Notes: a model not told the origin generated them from the sequence alone. A stretch of DNA of 35,994 nt from an uncultured Clostridia bacterium (GCA_947589595.1 CANQBV010000016.1:1-35994); one strand, 5' to 3'; positions 7,339 through 16,985 are shown, counted from the first letter of the stretch. Numbers and translations: made by a program.

Positions 7339-10300
7339 TTATTCCTTGGTATTGGCCTGAAAGGCTTCGATTTCGGCTTGTTCATGACTCATGCCCTGAC
7401 TTTCAAATTCGGCAATCGTGCGCATCATGCGGTCATAATCGCGCGGCAAAATTTTCTTGAAGAAAGAAGCTTTTTCGTCCAGATGCGCAAGAATCTCTTT
7501 GCCCTTTTGCGATCCCGTCAGCTTTACGTGTTCCGTGAGCATTCTGCGGATTTCTTCAATATCCTGTTTATCCGAAACCGGATCCATCGATACCATTTCC
7601 TTGTTTAGGCGCAGGTAAAGATCGCGATCTTCATCCCACACGTAGGCAATACCGCCGGACATACCCGCTGCAAAGTTTTTGCCGGTGCTGCCCAAAACAA
7701 GCACTTTGCCGCCGGTCATATATTCGCAGCCGTGATCGCCCACGCCCTCTACAACGGCCTCGGCGCCGGAATTGCGCACGGCAAAGCGTTCGCCTGCAAT
7801 ACCGCTGATAAAGGCTTTTCCACTGGTAGCGCCATAGAGCGCCACATTGCCGATGATAATATTCTCCTCCGCTTTATACGCAGCGTTTTTCGGCGGATAA
7901 ACAATAATTTTGCCGCCGGAAAGCCCTTTGCCCATGTAATCGTTGCAGTCGCCCTCCAGCTCCAGTGTCAGCCCTTTGGGAATGAAGGCGCCAAAGGACT
8001 GCCCGGCGCCGCCGGTACAGCGAACGGTATAGGTGTCCTCAGGCAGGGAAGAACCGTGCATCCGGGTAATATCGCTGCCGAGAATGGTGCCGAGCGTACG
8101 GTCGGTAGAGGTGACGGGGATCGAAATACTTCTCGGGGTCTTTTTCTCCAAATCGGCTTTGAATTTCTTCAAAAGCACTTTCATATCGACCGTTTTTTCC
8201 AGTTCAAAGTCAAAAACATCGGCGGGGTCGAAGTGGCGCTTTGTGTCTTTGCCAATGTAAGGGTTATCCAGAATAGCGGAAAGATCCACCGTGGCGGCGC
8301 GCTCGTTAACGGCGTGCTTGCGTACTTTCAAAAGATCGGTGCGTCCTACCAGCTCATTGACCGTGCGTACGCCTAATTTTGCCATGTGTTCGCGCAGGTC
8401 TTCCGCCACGAAGCGCATGAAATTCATCACATACTCCGGCTTGCCGGAAAAGCGGCGTCTCAGCTCCGGATTCTGTGTGGCAATTCCCACCGGACATGTG
8501 CCGAGGTTGCAAACGCGCATCATGCAGCAGCCCATGGTAACCAGGGCGGCGGTGGCAAAGCCAAATTCCTCCGCCCCCAGCATGCAGGCGATCGCAACGT
8601 CGCGTCCGCTCATCAGTTTTCCGTCTGCCTCCACGATCACGCGCGAACGGAGTCCGTTCATCATCAGGGTCTGGTGAGTTTCGGAAACGCCCAATTCCCA
8701 GGGAACGCCGGCGGAATGGATCGAGTTGCGCGGCGCGGCACCCGTACCGCCGTCATAGCCGCAGATGAGCACGACCTGCGCGCCCGCTTTGGCAACGCCG
8801 GAGGCGATGGTGCCAACGCCCGGCTCGGAGCAGAGCTTAACCGAGATCCGCGCCTGGCGATTGGCGTTTTTCAGATCGTAAATGAGCTGCGCTAAATCTT
8901 CGATCGAGTAAATATCATGATGCGGCGGCGGTGAGATCAGTGTCACACCCGGGGTAGAGTGGCGGGTTTTGGCAACCTCCGGAGTGATTTTTTTGCCGGG
9001 TAGGTGACCGCCCTCACCGGGCTTGGCGCCCTGCGCCATTTTGATCTGCAGATCCTGTGCCGAAACCAAATATTCGCTGGTAACGCCGAAACGGCCGGAG
9101 GCGACCTGCTTGATCGCGGAATTGCGGATCGTGCCGAAGCGCCCGGGATCTTCGCCGCCCTCGCCGCAGTTGGATTTACCGCCCAGCGTATTCATGGCGA
9201 TTGCCATGCATTCGTGCGCTTCCCGGGAAATGGAGCCGAAAGACATTGCGCCGGTTTTGAAGCGTTTGACGATCGATTCTACACTTTCCACTTCCTCCAG
9301 CGGAATAGGTTCTTCCTTGTACTGCATTTCCATCAGACCGCGCAGGGTGTGGGGCTGGGTTTCATCATCCACCAAAGCGGTGTATTCTTTGAAGAGTTTA
9401 TAATCGCCCCGGCGGGTAGCTTCCTGCAGAAGGTGGATCACCTTCGGGTTGTACATATGGTCTTCCTGACCGGCACGAACCTTGTGTTCTCCCAAACTGT
9501 CCAGCGTCGGATCCACGCCCAGTCCCAGCGGATCAAAGGCGCGGGAATGGTGGTTTTCCATCATTTGACCGATTTCGGTCAGACCAACGCCCCCTACACG
9601 GCTGAGAGTGCCGGTGAAATATTCGTCCACAACCGCTTTATCAATGCCAACCGCTTCAAAGATCTGGGCGGATTGATAGGATTGGATCGTGGAAATTCCC
9701 ATCTTGGAAGCAATTTTTACAATGCCATGGAGAACCGCTTCGTTATAATCCTTGATGGCGGTATGAAAATCCTTATCCAAAAGCCCCTGATCGATCAGAG
9801 AACCAATGGTATCGTGTGCCAAATACGGATTCACCGCTACTGCACCGTAGCCCAAAAGCGCGGCAAAATGCTGCACATCGCGAGGCTCGGCGGATTCCAA
9901 TACGAGCGATACGGAAGATTTTTTGGTGCGGATCAAATACCGTGCGACTGCCGATACCGCTAAAAGGGAAGGAATCGCCACGTGGTTTTCATCGACGCCT
10001 CGGTCGGATAGGATGATGATGTTGGCGCCGTTGCAGCACGCTCTGTCTACTGCAACATAAACCAGATCCAACGCCCGTTTGAGCGGCGTGTTTTTATAGT
10101 GAAGAATGGAGATGGTTTCCACCGTAAAGCCTTCGCGCTTCATACTCTGAATCTTCATCAACTCCACAGAGGTCAGGATCGGCTTTTTTACCTGCAGCGC
10201 ACGGCAGTTGGCGGCGCTTTCTTCCAGGAGATTGCCGCTGTTGCCGATATAGACTGTGGTATCGGTCACAATTTCCTCGCGGATTGCATCGATCGGCGGG

Positions 10301-11877
10301 TTGGTGACCTGCGCAAAGAGCTGCTTGAAATAATTGAACAAGGGCTGCTCATGATAGGACAGCACGGCCAGCGGGATATCGGTCCCCATAGCCGCGGTCG
10401 GTTCGGCGCCGGTGCGCGCCATCGGCAAAATGGTATTTTTCACGTCCTCATAAGTATAGCCAAAGGCCTTTTGCAGACGAGATAACTCCTCTTTTGTATA
10501 ACCGGGTACTTTGTGATTCGGGATCGGCAGATCATTTAATTTGATCAGCCCCTGATCCAGCCATTCGCCGTAGGGCTGTCGGGCGGCATAGGTTTCCTTC
10601 AGTTCGGTATCGCCTATAATCCGCCCCTGTACCGTGTCCACCAGCAGCATTTTGCCGGGCTGCAGACGCGATTTTTTAATAATATGAGCGGGGTCCACGT
10701 CCAAAGCGCCCACTTCTGAGGATAAAATCAGCTTATCGTCATCCGTAAGATAATAGCGGCTGGGGCGCAGGCCATTGCGGTCCAGCACCGCGCCCACGGT
10801 GTCGCCGTCGGAAAACAGAATCGAAGCCGGGCCGTCCCACGGCTCCATCATCAGGGCATAATACTGGTATAAATCGCGTTTCGCGCGGGAAATATTCTGA
10901 TCCTTCTGCCACGGCTCAGGAATGGTAACCATGACGGCGAGGGGCAGCTCCATGCCCGACATGACCATGAATTCCAGCGTATTATCCAGGCGCGCGGAAT
11001 CGGACCCCGCCGGATTGACTACGGGATATACTTTGTCCAGCTCGCTGGCAATTACCGGATTGGTCATAATTTCCTCGCGCGAGGACATGCGGTCCACATT
11101 GCCCTGAATGGTGTTGATCTCACCGTTGTGGCAGATCAGGCGGTAAGGGTGCGCGCGCTCCCAGCTGGGGTTGGTATTGGTTGAAAAGCGCGAATGTACA
11201 CAGGCAATGGCGCTTTCATAGCTTTCATCCTGCAAATCCAGATAAAACCGCCTCAGCTCCCCAACCAAAAACATACCTTTATATACGACGGTACGACTGG
11301 AAAGGGAACAGACGTAGGAATTGTCATTGGACTGCTCAAAAATGCGGCGAATCACATAGAGCTTTCTGTCAAACTCCAGACCGCGGGCGGCGTTTTCCGG
11401 ACGTTTTAAAAACGCTTGCTGGATATTCGGCATTTTTTCAAGTGCTTTTTTGCCCAAAACTGAAGGCTCGACCGGCACTTTTCGCCAGCCTAAAAATTCG
11501 ACTCCTTCTTTCGCGGCAATCACTTCAAACATTTTTTTGGCCTGATTGCGCTGCAGCGTATCCTGCGGAAAGAAAAACATACCGATTCCGTAGTCTCTGG
11601 CTCCTCCTAAAGAAATACCGCAAAGCTTTACCGCATTTTGAAAAAAGCGATGAGAAATCTGTAAAAGAATTCCCACCCCATCGCCGGTTTTCCCGGCGGC
11701 GTCTTTGCCGGCGCGGTGTTCCAGCTTTTCTACAATTTTCAACGCGTCGTCCACCGTTTTGTGGCTTTGGCGCCCTTTGATATCGACAACGACCCCGATT
11801 CCGCAGGCGTCGTGTTCCATGGCGGGGTCATACAGTCCCCGTTTTTCATAGCCCTCTCGGCGAATGTTCTGAATCAT
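7339..11877 (-). CDS. gltB: Glutamate synthase large subunit
   Basis: GltB of 1512 residues. The mature amidotransferase should begin at Cys25 in HDACGIGVVVD after a 24-residue propeptide, with the substrate loop HNGEINTIQGN further on. The FMN-binding synthase domain shows GAMSFGSISREAHE and KSNCGEGGEDPGRF, and the [3Fe-4S] cysteines are Cys1117, Cys1123 and Cys1128 in GCCMMRVCNLGTCPVG. The C-terminal GXGXG beta-helix domain ends the protein. The start at 11877 has an AGGAGG site very close upstream; that same sequence encodes RRK in a 34-residue longer reading, which I reject because its extra residues are atypical and lack a ribosome binding site. Together with GltD it supplies glutamate, the starting substrate of the arginine operon in this window. 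Confidence 0.96.
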   Translation of the reverse strand: MIQNIRREGYEKRGLYDPAMEHDACGIGVVVDIKGRQSHKTVDDALKIVEKLEHRAGKDAAGKTGDGVGILLQISHRFFQNAVKLCGISLGGARDYGIGMFFFPQDTLQRNQAKKMFEVIAAKEGVEFLGWRKVPVEPSVLGKKALEKMPNIQQAFLKRPENAARGLEFDRKLYVIRRIFEQSNDNSYVCSLSSRTVVYKGMFLVGELRRFYLDLQDESYESAIACVHSRFSTNTNPSWERAHPYRLICHNGEINTIQGNVDRMSSREEIMTNPVIASELDKVYPVVNPAGSDSARLDNTLEFMVMSGMELPLAVMVTIPEPWQKDQNISRAKRDLYQYYALMMEPWDGPASILFSDGDTVGAVLDRNGLRPSRYYLTDDDKLILSSEVGALDVDPAHIIKKSRLQPGKMLLVDTVQGRIIGDTELKETYAARQPYGEWLDQGLIKLNDLPIPNHKVPGYTKEELSRLQKAFGYTYEDVKNTILPMARTGAEPTAAMGTDIPLAVLSYHEQPLFNYFKQLFAQVTNPPIDAIREEIVTDTTVYIGNSGNLLEESAANCRALQVKKPILTSVELMKIQSMKREGFTVETISILHYKNTPLKRALDLVYVAVDRACCNGANIIILSDRGVDENHVAIPSLLAVSAVARYLIRTKKSSVSLVLESAEPRDVQHFAALLGYGAVAVNPYLAHDTIGSLIDQGLLDKDFHTAIKDYNEAVLHGIVKIASKMGISTIQSYQSAQIFEAVGIDKAVVDEYFTGTLSRVGGVGLTEIGQMMENHHSRAFDPLGLGVDPTLDSLGEHKVRAGQEDHMYNPKVIHLLQEATRRGDYKLFKEYTALVDDETQPHTLRGLMEMQYKEEPIPLEEVESVESIVKRFKTGAMSFGSISREAHECMAIAMNTLGGKSNCGEGGEDPGRFGTIRNSAIKQVASGRFGVTSEYLVSAQDLQIKMAQGAKPGEGGHLPGKKITPEVAKTRHSTPGVTLISPPPHHDIYSIEDLAQLIYDLKNANRQARISVKLCSEPGVGTIASGVAKAGAQVVLICGYDGGTGAAPRNSIHSAGVPWELGVSETHQTLMMNGLRSRVIVEADGKLMSGRDVAIACMLGAEEFGFATAALVTMGCCMMRVCNLGTCPVGIATQNPELRRRFSGKPEYVMNFMRFVAEDLREHMAKLGVRTVNELVGRTDLLKVRKHAVNERAATVDLSAILDNPYIGKDTKRHFDPADVFDFELEKTVDMKVLLKKFKADLEKKTPRSISIPVTSTDRTLGTILGSDITRMHGSSLPEDTYTVRCTGGAGQSFGAFIPKGLTLELEGDCNDYMGKGLSGGKIIVYPPKNAAYKAEENIIIGNVALYGATSGKAFISGIAGERFAVRNSGAEAVVEGVGDHGCEYMTGGKVLVLGSTGKNFAAGMSGGIAYVWDEDRDLYLRLNKEMVSMDPVSDKQDIEEIRRMLTEHVKLTGSQKGKEILAHLDEKASFFKKILPRDYDRMMRTIAEFESQGMSHEQAEIEAFQANTKE

Positions 11878-11938
11878 TTTCCTCCTCATTTCTTTTTGCA
11901 AAACGTATGTCTTCCTAAATTTATTGAACTTATTGGCG

Positions 11939-11967
11939 ATTATATGAAAAATAGTTTGGCGTGTCAA
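11939..11967 (-). promoter_or_regulatory. Consensus promoter of gltBD
   Basis: On the minus strand TTGACA (11962-11967) and TATAAT (11939-11944) are exactly 17 bp apart, a perfect match to the sigma-A consensus. A second TTGAC lies a little further upstream. Transcription would start near 11932, leaving a leader of about 55 nt. Confidence 0.88.
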
Positions 11968-12155
11968 ATTTTCCGTCAAACAGTCTTCTGAATAAAATTA
12001 AGTTTATAATCAAATATTCATTATTAAATCAATTTGAGCTTTAAAATATTTAAAAAAAATTTGAAAACAGAATGTTTTTCTTCAAGAACCGTTTATTTTG
12101 AATTTTGCAGGAAAGGCGCCTATCCTTATTTTAAAACCGAGAAAAAGGCAAATTA

Positions 12156-12184
12156 TTGACATCAAAACAGTTTTGTGGTAAAAT
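12156..12184 (+). promoter_or_regulatory. Promoter of the acyltransferase/acyl-CoA ligase operon
   Basis: TTGACA (12156-12161) and TAAAAT (12179-12184) with a 17-bp spacer, 47 nt before the start codon. Confidence 0.85.
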
Positions 12185-12231
12185 TCTGACGCTGTGTTGC
12201 CAATAAAAACCATTCAGGTTGGGGGGATTTT

Positions 12232-13122
12232 ATGAGCGAAAAGAAAAGAAAACGCGGCGATCGAAAAGACGGAACGCTGATCCGCGATATGGACGCCATG
12301 CATGCCTTTATGCCATATCTTTTGCAGGGCAGAGCCGATAACGAAGCTGTTATGAACGATGAAGTGGATCTGACGGCAACGCTGCAGTATTTGGAAAAGA
12401 AGAACGCCGGCGGAGACGATTTTAAATATACCATTTTTCATGTCGTCCTGGCGGCGCTTGCCAAAACCATTTATCTGCGCCCGGCTATGAACCGCTTTTT
12501 GCAGGGGCATCGCTATTATCAACGAAACGATATTTCCTTTGCTTTTGTTGTGAAGCGTGTGTTTTCCGATTCCTCCGAGGAAGCGCTGGTGATTATGAAG
12601 ATCGACCAAGAAAGCGACGTTTCTCCCATTGAACAGATCCACGAACGGGTCAAAAAAGAAGTCAACGCAGTTCGTAAAGAAAACAAGACGGACGATTCGA
12701 CCAATGTGATGGGCATTCTGAATCGGTTTCCGAGGTTGCTTATGAGGCTGGTAGCAAGGTTTTTGTTCTGGTTGGATTACCACGGAAAATTACCCATGGG
12801 TCTGCAAAAAATCGATCCTTACCACACCACCTGCTTTGTTTCCAATCTCGGCAGTATCAAAATGAGCGCCGACTACCATCACCTCATCAACTGGGGAACC
12901 AATTCTTTTTTTGTGCTGATCGGCGAAAAAAAATGGAAGCCGGTTTTCCAGAAGGACGGCAGCTTCGAAATGCGTGAAATGTTGCCGCTCGGCTACACCG
13001 TTGATGAGCGCATTGCGGACGGATTTTATTTTGCAAGAAGCGTAAAGCTTTTACGCTATATTCTCCGGCACCCGGAGGTTTTGGACGAAAGCATCGACAC
13101 CCCCGTCAATTGGGAAGAATAA
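12232..13122 (+). CDS. Stand-alone 2-oxo-acid dehydrogenase E2-like acyltransferase domain protein
   Basis: Protein of 296 residues with the catalytic-domain fold of dihydrolipoamide acyltransferases and chloramphenicol acetyltransferase (PF00198 type). Recognisable parts are the helix FHVVLAALAKTIYLRPAMN, FVSNLGSIKM with the following FFVLIGE strand, and the C-terminal LGYTVDERIADGFYFAR. There is no lipoyl or E1/E3-binding domain. In the family motif HxxxDG the histidine is replaced: the sequence reads E259-R-I-A-D263-G264. It may therefore be a non-classical acyltransferase or a binding protein. A G-rich ribosome binding site (GGGGGG) precedes the ATG. It forms a two-gene operon with the acyl-CoA-ligase-type enzyme that follows 14 nt later, suggesting it may use or transfer acyl groups activated by that enzyme; this is inference. 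Confidence 0.8.
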   Translation: MSEKKRKRGDRKDGTLIRDMDAMHAFMPYLLQGRADNEAVMNDEVDLTATLQYLEKKNAGGDDFKYTIFHVVLAALAKTIYLRPAMNRFLQGHRYYQRNDISFAFVVKRVFSDSSEEALVIMKIDQESDVSPIEQIHERVKKEVNAVRKENKTDDSTNVMGILNRFPRLLMRLVARFLFWLDYHGKLPMGLQKIDPYHTTCFVSNLGSIKMSADYHHLINWGTNSFFVLIGEKKWKPVFQKDGSFEMREMLPLGYTVDERIADGFYFARSVKLLRYILRHPEVLDESIDTPVNWEE

Positions 13123-13136
13123 GAGAGGAAATCAAT

Positions 13137-14840
13137 ATGGAAAATATTCGTACCCCCTGGCTGGAAAGTTACGGCGATGTGCCGTTCCATTTGGAATACC
13201 CCGAAGATTCCATGAGCAGAGTCGTTCTGGACACGGCAAACACCTATCCGGATTGGGAAGCGCTTTCCTTTATGGGAAAGAAAACCAAATATTCGGAATT
13301 GGCAGAAAAAATTGAACTCTGTGCAAAAGCGTTTAAAGCGCTCGGTGTTCAGGAAAACCAGCACGTTTGCCTTTGTATGCCCAATATGCCACAGGCGGTA
13401 TTTTGTTTTTATGCACTCAACCGCATCGGCGCCATCCCCACTATGATCCATCCGCTCTCTGCCGAAGGCGAGATTGCGTTTTATTTAAAAGAGGCTGAGG
13501 CCGACGTAGTCGTCACGCTGGATCAGCTCTATCCGCGCTTTGTGACCGTGCAGGAGAAAGTATCGATTTCCAAACTCATTATCACCTCTGTATCGGAAGC
13601 GCTTGGAATTGTAAAGAAGGTCGGCTTTCAACTCACGCAGGGCAGAAAAATTGCGCCCGTTCCTCAAAAGGCAAACGTGGTAATGTGGAAGGATTTCCTG
13701 ACGCTGGGCGAAAGCTTTGAGGGGCGTTATATTGTTAACCGCAGAGCAAATGACCCCGCCTGTATTTTGTTTTCGGGCGGCACGACCGGCGTTACGAAGG
13801 GCATTTTACTTTCTAATCTCAATTTCAATGCGCTGGCGCTCCAAACGATTCATATGTGTCACTATCCGATTACCGGAAAGAGAATGCTTGCCGCCATGCC
13901 GCTGTTTCACGGATTCGGCCTGGGCGTCTGTCTGCACACCATGATGGTCGCCGGCGGTTCTTCCATTTTGGTGCCGCGCTTTACACCGAAGCAGTATTCG
14001 GAATTGATTGTCAAGGAAAGACCGAATTACATTGCCGGTGTGCCGACTTTGTTTGAAAATATTACCCGCAGTCCGTATTTAGACGGAAAAAAGCTGGATA
14101 GCCTCATGGGGGTTTTCTCCGGCGGCGACAGTCTCACAAAGGAACTGAAAAAGAAAATTGACCGCTTTCTTGCCGAGCACGGCGCCAACGTCCGTGTTCG
14201 CGAGGGTTACGGTACCACGGAATGCGTGACCGCCAGCTGTCTGACGCCCTACCACATTGAGGTGGAGGGGAGTATCGGGCTGCCGTACCCCGACACCTAT
14301 TATAAAATCTGTAAGGTCGGAAGCGAGGAAGAAGTTCCGTACGGAGAAGAAGGGGAGATCTGCCTGACCGGCCCGACGGTCATGATGGGGTATTTGAATC
14401 ATCCCGAGGAAAACGCCAATACGCTCCGCCGCCATGAGGACGGCCATGTCTGGCTGCACACGGGCGACCTCGGCGTGATGAATGAAAAAGGCTTTATCTT
14501 CTTTAAGCAGCGTATTAAGAGAATGATCATTACCTCCGGATATAACGTGTATCCGTCTCAGATCGAGAACATCATTGAGTCGCACGAAGCGGTGCAAATG
14601 AGCTGCGTGATCGGCGTGAAGGATCCGATCAAAATGCAGAAGGTCAAGGCTTTTGTGGTTCTGTGCGATGGATTTGAACCGAATGAAAATCTCATGGAGT
14701 CCCTGCGGGAGCATTGCCGCAAAAATATTGCCAAGTATGCGCTGCCTTACGATATTGAAATTCGCAAATCTCTACCGACGACACTGGTAGGCAAAGTTGC
14801 CTATACCGTGCTGGAGAAGGAAGAAGCGGAAAAAGAATAA
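13137..14840 (+). CDS. AMP-forming acyl-CoA synthetase (long-chain fatty acid-CoA ligase type)
   Basis: Adenylate-forming enzyme of 567 residues. Core motifs: the A3 loop ILFSGGTTGVTKG near residue 210, GYGTTE near 360, the hinge WLHTGDLGVMNEKGFIFF with KRMIITSGYNVYPSQIE, and the catalytic lysine Lys553 in LVGKVAYTVL. It should activate a carboxylic acid with ATP and load it onto CoA; the overall sequence looks like fatty acyl-CoA ligases, but the acyl chain length is not readable. The start is the ATG with AGAGAGGAAA upstream; an earlier in-frame start overlapping the previous gene is less likely. It is transcribed with the E2-like acyltransferase and ends at a bidirectional terminator. Confidence 0.9.
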   Translation: MENIRTPWLESYGDVPFHLEYPEDSMSRVVLDTANTYPDWEALSFMGKKTKYSELAEKIELCAKAFKALGVQENQHVCLCMPNMPQAVFCFYALNRIGAIPTMIHPLSAEGEIAFYLKEAEADVVVTLDQLYPRFVTVQEKVSISKLIITSVSEALGIVKKVGFQLTQGRKIAPVPQKANVVMWKDFLTLGESFEGRYIVNRRANDPACILFSGGTTGVTKGILLSNLNFNALALQTIHMCHYPITGKRMLAAMPLFHGFGLGVCLHTMMVAGGSSILVPRFTPKQYSELIVKERPNYIAGVPTLFENITRSPYLDGKKLDSLMGVFSGGDSLTKELKKKIDRFLAEHGANVRVREGYGTTECVTASCLTPYHIEVEGSIGLPYPDTYYKICKVGSEEEVPYGEEGEICLTGPTVMMGYLNHPEENANTLRRHEDGHVWLHTGDLGVMNEKGFIFFKQRIKRMIITSGYNVYPSQIENIIESHEAVQMSCVIGVKDPIKMQKVKAFVVLCDGFEPNENLMESLREHCRKNIAKYALPYDIEIRKSLPTTLVGKVAYTVLEKEEAEKE

Positions 14841-14857
14841 AGCCGCTGCTGCAGCAT

Positions 14858-14898
14858 AAAAAATCCCTCTTTTTGCTCAAACATAAAGAGGGATTTTT
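14858..14898. terminator. Bidirectional intrinsic terminator
   Basis: Stem ATCCCTCTTT (14863-14872) / AAAGAGGGAT (14885-14894) with a 12-nt loop, an A-run to the left and a T-run to the right. It separates the acyl-CoA ligase gene from the convergent mnmM gene, whose stop codon abuts it. Confidence 0.88.
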
Positions 14899-15464
14899 CA
14901 CGTTTTCTTCAAGAGAAAGACCGGAATGGGCACCTCGCCTTTTCGATTGGTAAACTGCGCTGTAATGACGGTGAAAACAGAAGGGTCGACGGTTTTCAGA
15001 TACGACAGGATGGCATCCCGCTCAGCAAAACCGGTTTCTTTTCCATAATAAATACAAAGGCTCATTACGCCGCCGGTTTTTAAAAGCGCAAGACCTTTTT
15101 CAATCGCCCGAATCGAGGTTTCGGGCTGAGAAAATTTCGCGTGGTCGCCGACCGGCAGCCAGCCGAAATTGAACATAATAGCATCGACCGTACCGGCCTT
15201 TGCGTAGGCGTCCATATGACTGTGGCAGTCCAGAATGACTTCGGCGTTGGCATGCCCCTCTTTTTCCAAAAGCGCTTTTGTACTTTTGACCGCCTCTTCT
15301 TGAATGTCAAAAGCCAAAACCTTCCCGCTTTCCCCGCAAAGGGAGCAAAGAAAAGCCGTGTCCCGCCCTCTGCCGCAGGTTGCGTCGATACAAAAGGCGC
15401 CGCGCTTTACTTTTTCGGCAATAAACCGGTGGGCAAGTCCCAACGTGTTTAAGGGATAATTCAT
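14898..15464 (-). CDS. mnmM: tRNA (mnm5s2U34) methyltransferase MnmM (YtqB family)
   Basis: Class I SAM-dependent methyltransferase of 188 residues, the length of the YtqB/MnmM family. The SAM-binding motif is CIDATCGRGRDTAFL (about 25-39), followed by LAFDIQEEAV and the conserved MFNFGWLPVGD where the family has an NxGxLPGGD-like signature. Characterised Gram-positive members methylate 5-aminomethyl-2-thiouridine in the tRNA wobble position; the family was formerly labelled putative rRNA methylase. The start codon overlaps the stop of the MATE transporter gene as ATGA (15461-15464), and the ribosome binding site ACGGAGA lies in that upstream gene, so translation is likely coupled. A functional link to the transporter is not evident. 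Confidence 0.87.
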   Translation of the reverse strand: MNYPLNTLGLAHRFIAEKVKRGAFCIDATCGRGRDTAFLCSLCGESGKVLAFDIQEEAVKSTKALLEKEGHANAEVILDCHSHMDAYAKAGTVDAIMFNFGWLPVGDHAKFSQPETSIRAIEKGLALLKTGGVMSLCIYYGKETGFAERDAILSYLKTVDPSVFTVITAQFTNRKGEVPIPVFLLKKT

Positions 15465-16864
15465 GACGATTTCTCCGTAAGCAGACTCTTAAAAAATCGG
15501 ATCTGGATCGGGATCGTTACAAGCATGGTCAGCATATCGGCGATCGGCTGTGTCAGCTGGATGCCGAGGATTCCAAAAAAGTGCGGAAGCGTAAAGATCA
15601 GCGGCAGGAAAAAGATCCCCTGACGGCAGCTTGCCAGGAAAGTAGCGCCGCCGCTTTTTCCGAGGCACTGCAGCATTTGGTTGGCATAGGTGGAATAGGC
15701 AAGGAAAGGAAGCTCGGCGCTTAGATACAGAATGGCAGCTTTCCCGATTTGTACGACCTGAGCAATTTTTTCGGGATTTTGATCATCCACAAAAAAGTTC
15801 ATGATCGGCTCGGCGAAAATCGCCATGGCCGCGCTGAAGACGATGCAGATCGCCGTACCGAGTTTCACAGTGAACCAGAAGGCATCTCTGACCCGGTTGT
15901 TTTTACCGGCGCCATAGTTGTAGCCGGCGATCGGCTGAAAGCCCTGACCGATCCCGATTACAAGATTCCGTACGAGCAGATATACCTTGTTGGCAATACC
16001 GATCGCCGCCACGCAAGCTTCATTTAATTCTTTGGAATCGGTCAGCGTACCGGTTACATTGTTCAGCACCGCGGTCGCCAAACTGGCAAGCCCCTGACGG
16101 AAAATCGTCGGAAGACCGGTCACAATGATTTTACTGTAGTAGGAAAAACGAAATTTCAAAAATTTCGGATGAATGCGTACGATGCTCTTTTTGGAAAGCA
16201 TCAGCAAAAGAAGAATTCCAAAGCTGATTACCTGACTGCAAAGCGTAGCCAGTGCGGCGCCTTCGATTCCCATTTTGAAAACGAAAATAAAAAGCGGATC
16301 CAGACCGATATTCAAAATGCCGCCGATCGAAAGACCAATCATGGAAAGCTTGGATTTTCCCTGCGCACGCAGGATATTGTTCATGACAAACGAAGCGCAC
16401 ATGATCGGCGCCCCGAGGATAATGTATTTACCGTATGCAATGGTGTGCGTCAGAATATCGTCCCGTGCGCCGAGTACAAACATAAGCGGCCGGATCCAAA
16501 TGCCGCCGAACACCAGAAGGAGCGCGCCGAAAAGGAGGGAGGCCGCAAAGGCACAGGTCGCATATTCATGCGCTTTCTTCTCTTCTTTTTTTCCTAAATG
16601 CCGACTGATCAGACTACCGCTTCCCATACCGAGTCCAAAGCCGACCGCCTGAATCAGCGACATCAACGAGAAAGCAACGCTCACCGCGCCGGACTGTGCA
16701 ACGCCAAGATTGGAAACGAAAAACGTATCCGCCGTGTTGTAGATCGAAGTGACCAGCATGCTGACCACCGTTGGAATTGACTGCGCCAGGATCAGCGGTT
16801 CGATCCTTTTTTCCGTCATACGCTGAAACTGTTTTTCTTCTTCATTTATGTTCTGGTTTTCCAA
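15461..16864 (-). CDS. MATE family multidrug/Na+ or H+ antiporter
   Basis: Polytopic membrane protein of about 467 residues with the two-bundle pattern of MATE transporters, roughly twelve helices. Typical signatures are PTVVSMLVTSIYNTADTFFV in the first helix pair, GFGLGMGSGSLISRHLGKKE at the end of the second, and GIGQGFQPIAGYNYGAGK in the second half. It likely exports cationic compounds using an ion gradient; the substrate is unknown. Start choice is uncertain. I use the TTG at 16864 because AGAGGA lies seven bases upstream. A TTG at 16888 lies too close to the -10 box, and the first ATG, 14 codons further in, has only a weak site. It is the first gene of a two-gene operon with mnmM. Confidence 0.92.
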   Translation of the reverse strand: MENQNINEEEKQFQRMTEKRIEPLILAQSIPTVVSMLVTSIYNTADTFFVSNLGVAQSGAVSVAFSLMSLIQAVGFGLGMGSGSLISRHLGKKEEKKAHEYATCAFAASLLFGALLLVFGGIWIRPLMFVLGARDDILTHTIAYGKYIILGAPIMCASFVMNNILRAQGKSKLSMIGLSIGGILNIGLDPLFIFVFKMGIEGAALATLCSQVISFGILLLLMLSKKSIVRIHPKFLKFRFSYYSKIIVTGLPTIFRQGLASLATAVLNNVTGTLTDSKELNEACVAAIGIANKVYLLVRNLVIGIGQGFQPIAGYNYGAGKNNRVRDAFWFTVKLGTAICIVFSAAMAIFAEPIMNFFVDDQNPEKIAQVVQIGKAAILYLSAELPFLAYSTYANQMLQCLGKSGGATFLASCRQGIFFLPLIFTLPHFFGILGIQLTQPIADMLTMLVTIPIQIRFFKSLLTEKSS

Positions 16865-16897
16865 AGTGATATCCTCTTTTTTCTCCAAATCGATACT

Positions 16898-16926
16898 ATT
16901 ATAGCCGGATTCCGCGTGAAAATCAA
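16898..16926 (-). promoter_or_regulatory. Promoter of the MATE-mnmM operon
   Basis: Minus strand: TTGATT (16921-16926), 17-bp spacer, perfect TATAAT (16898-16903). The predicted RNA starts near 16891, which excludes the TTG at 16888 as a practical start codon. Confidence 0.78.
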
Positions 16927-16985
16927 CCGTCGCTTTAGTAAAAACAAAAAGAAAATTTAAAATATGCTCAATTTTTCACATATAA

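Larger units (their letters stand above)
11878..12231. other. AT-rich divergent intergenic region with two promoters
   Basis: This 354-nt gap between divergent gltB and the E2-like gene is much richer in A and T than the flanking genes. It holds a consensus minus-strand promoter (11939-11967) for gltBD and a plus-strand promoter (12156-12184) for the acyltransferase operon. Between them is an imperfect dyad, AGGA-aa-GGCGCC-ta-TCCT at 12109-12126, of unknown meaning. I see no convincing small gene and no riboswitch. The long A/T tracts at 12001-12070 may act as upstream promoter elements. Confidence 0.7.

Noticed and set aside
12109-12126. Dyad AGGA-aa-GGCGCC-ta-TCCT upstream of the E2-like gene as an operator.
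   Set aside because: It is only an imperfect palindrome with no second copy in the window and no known regulator match; kept as a remark in the intergenic entry.
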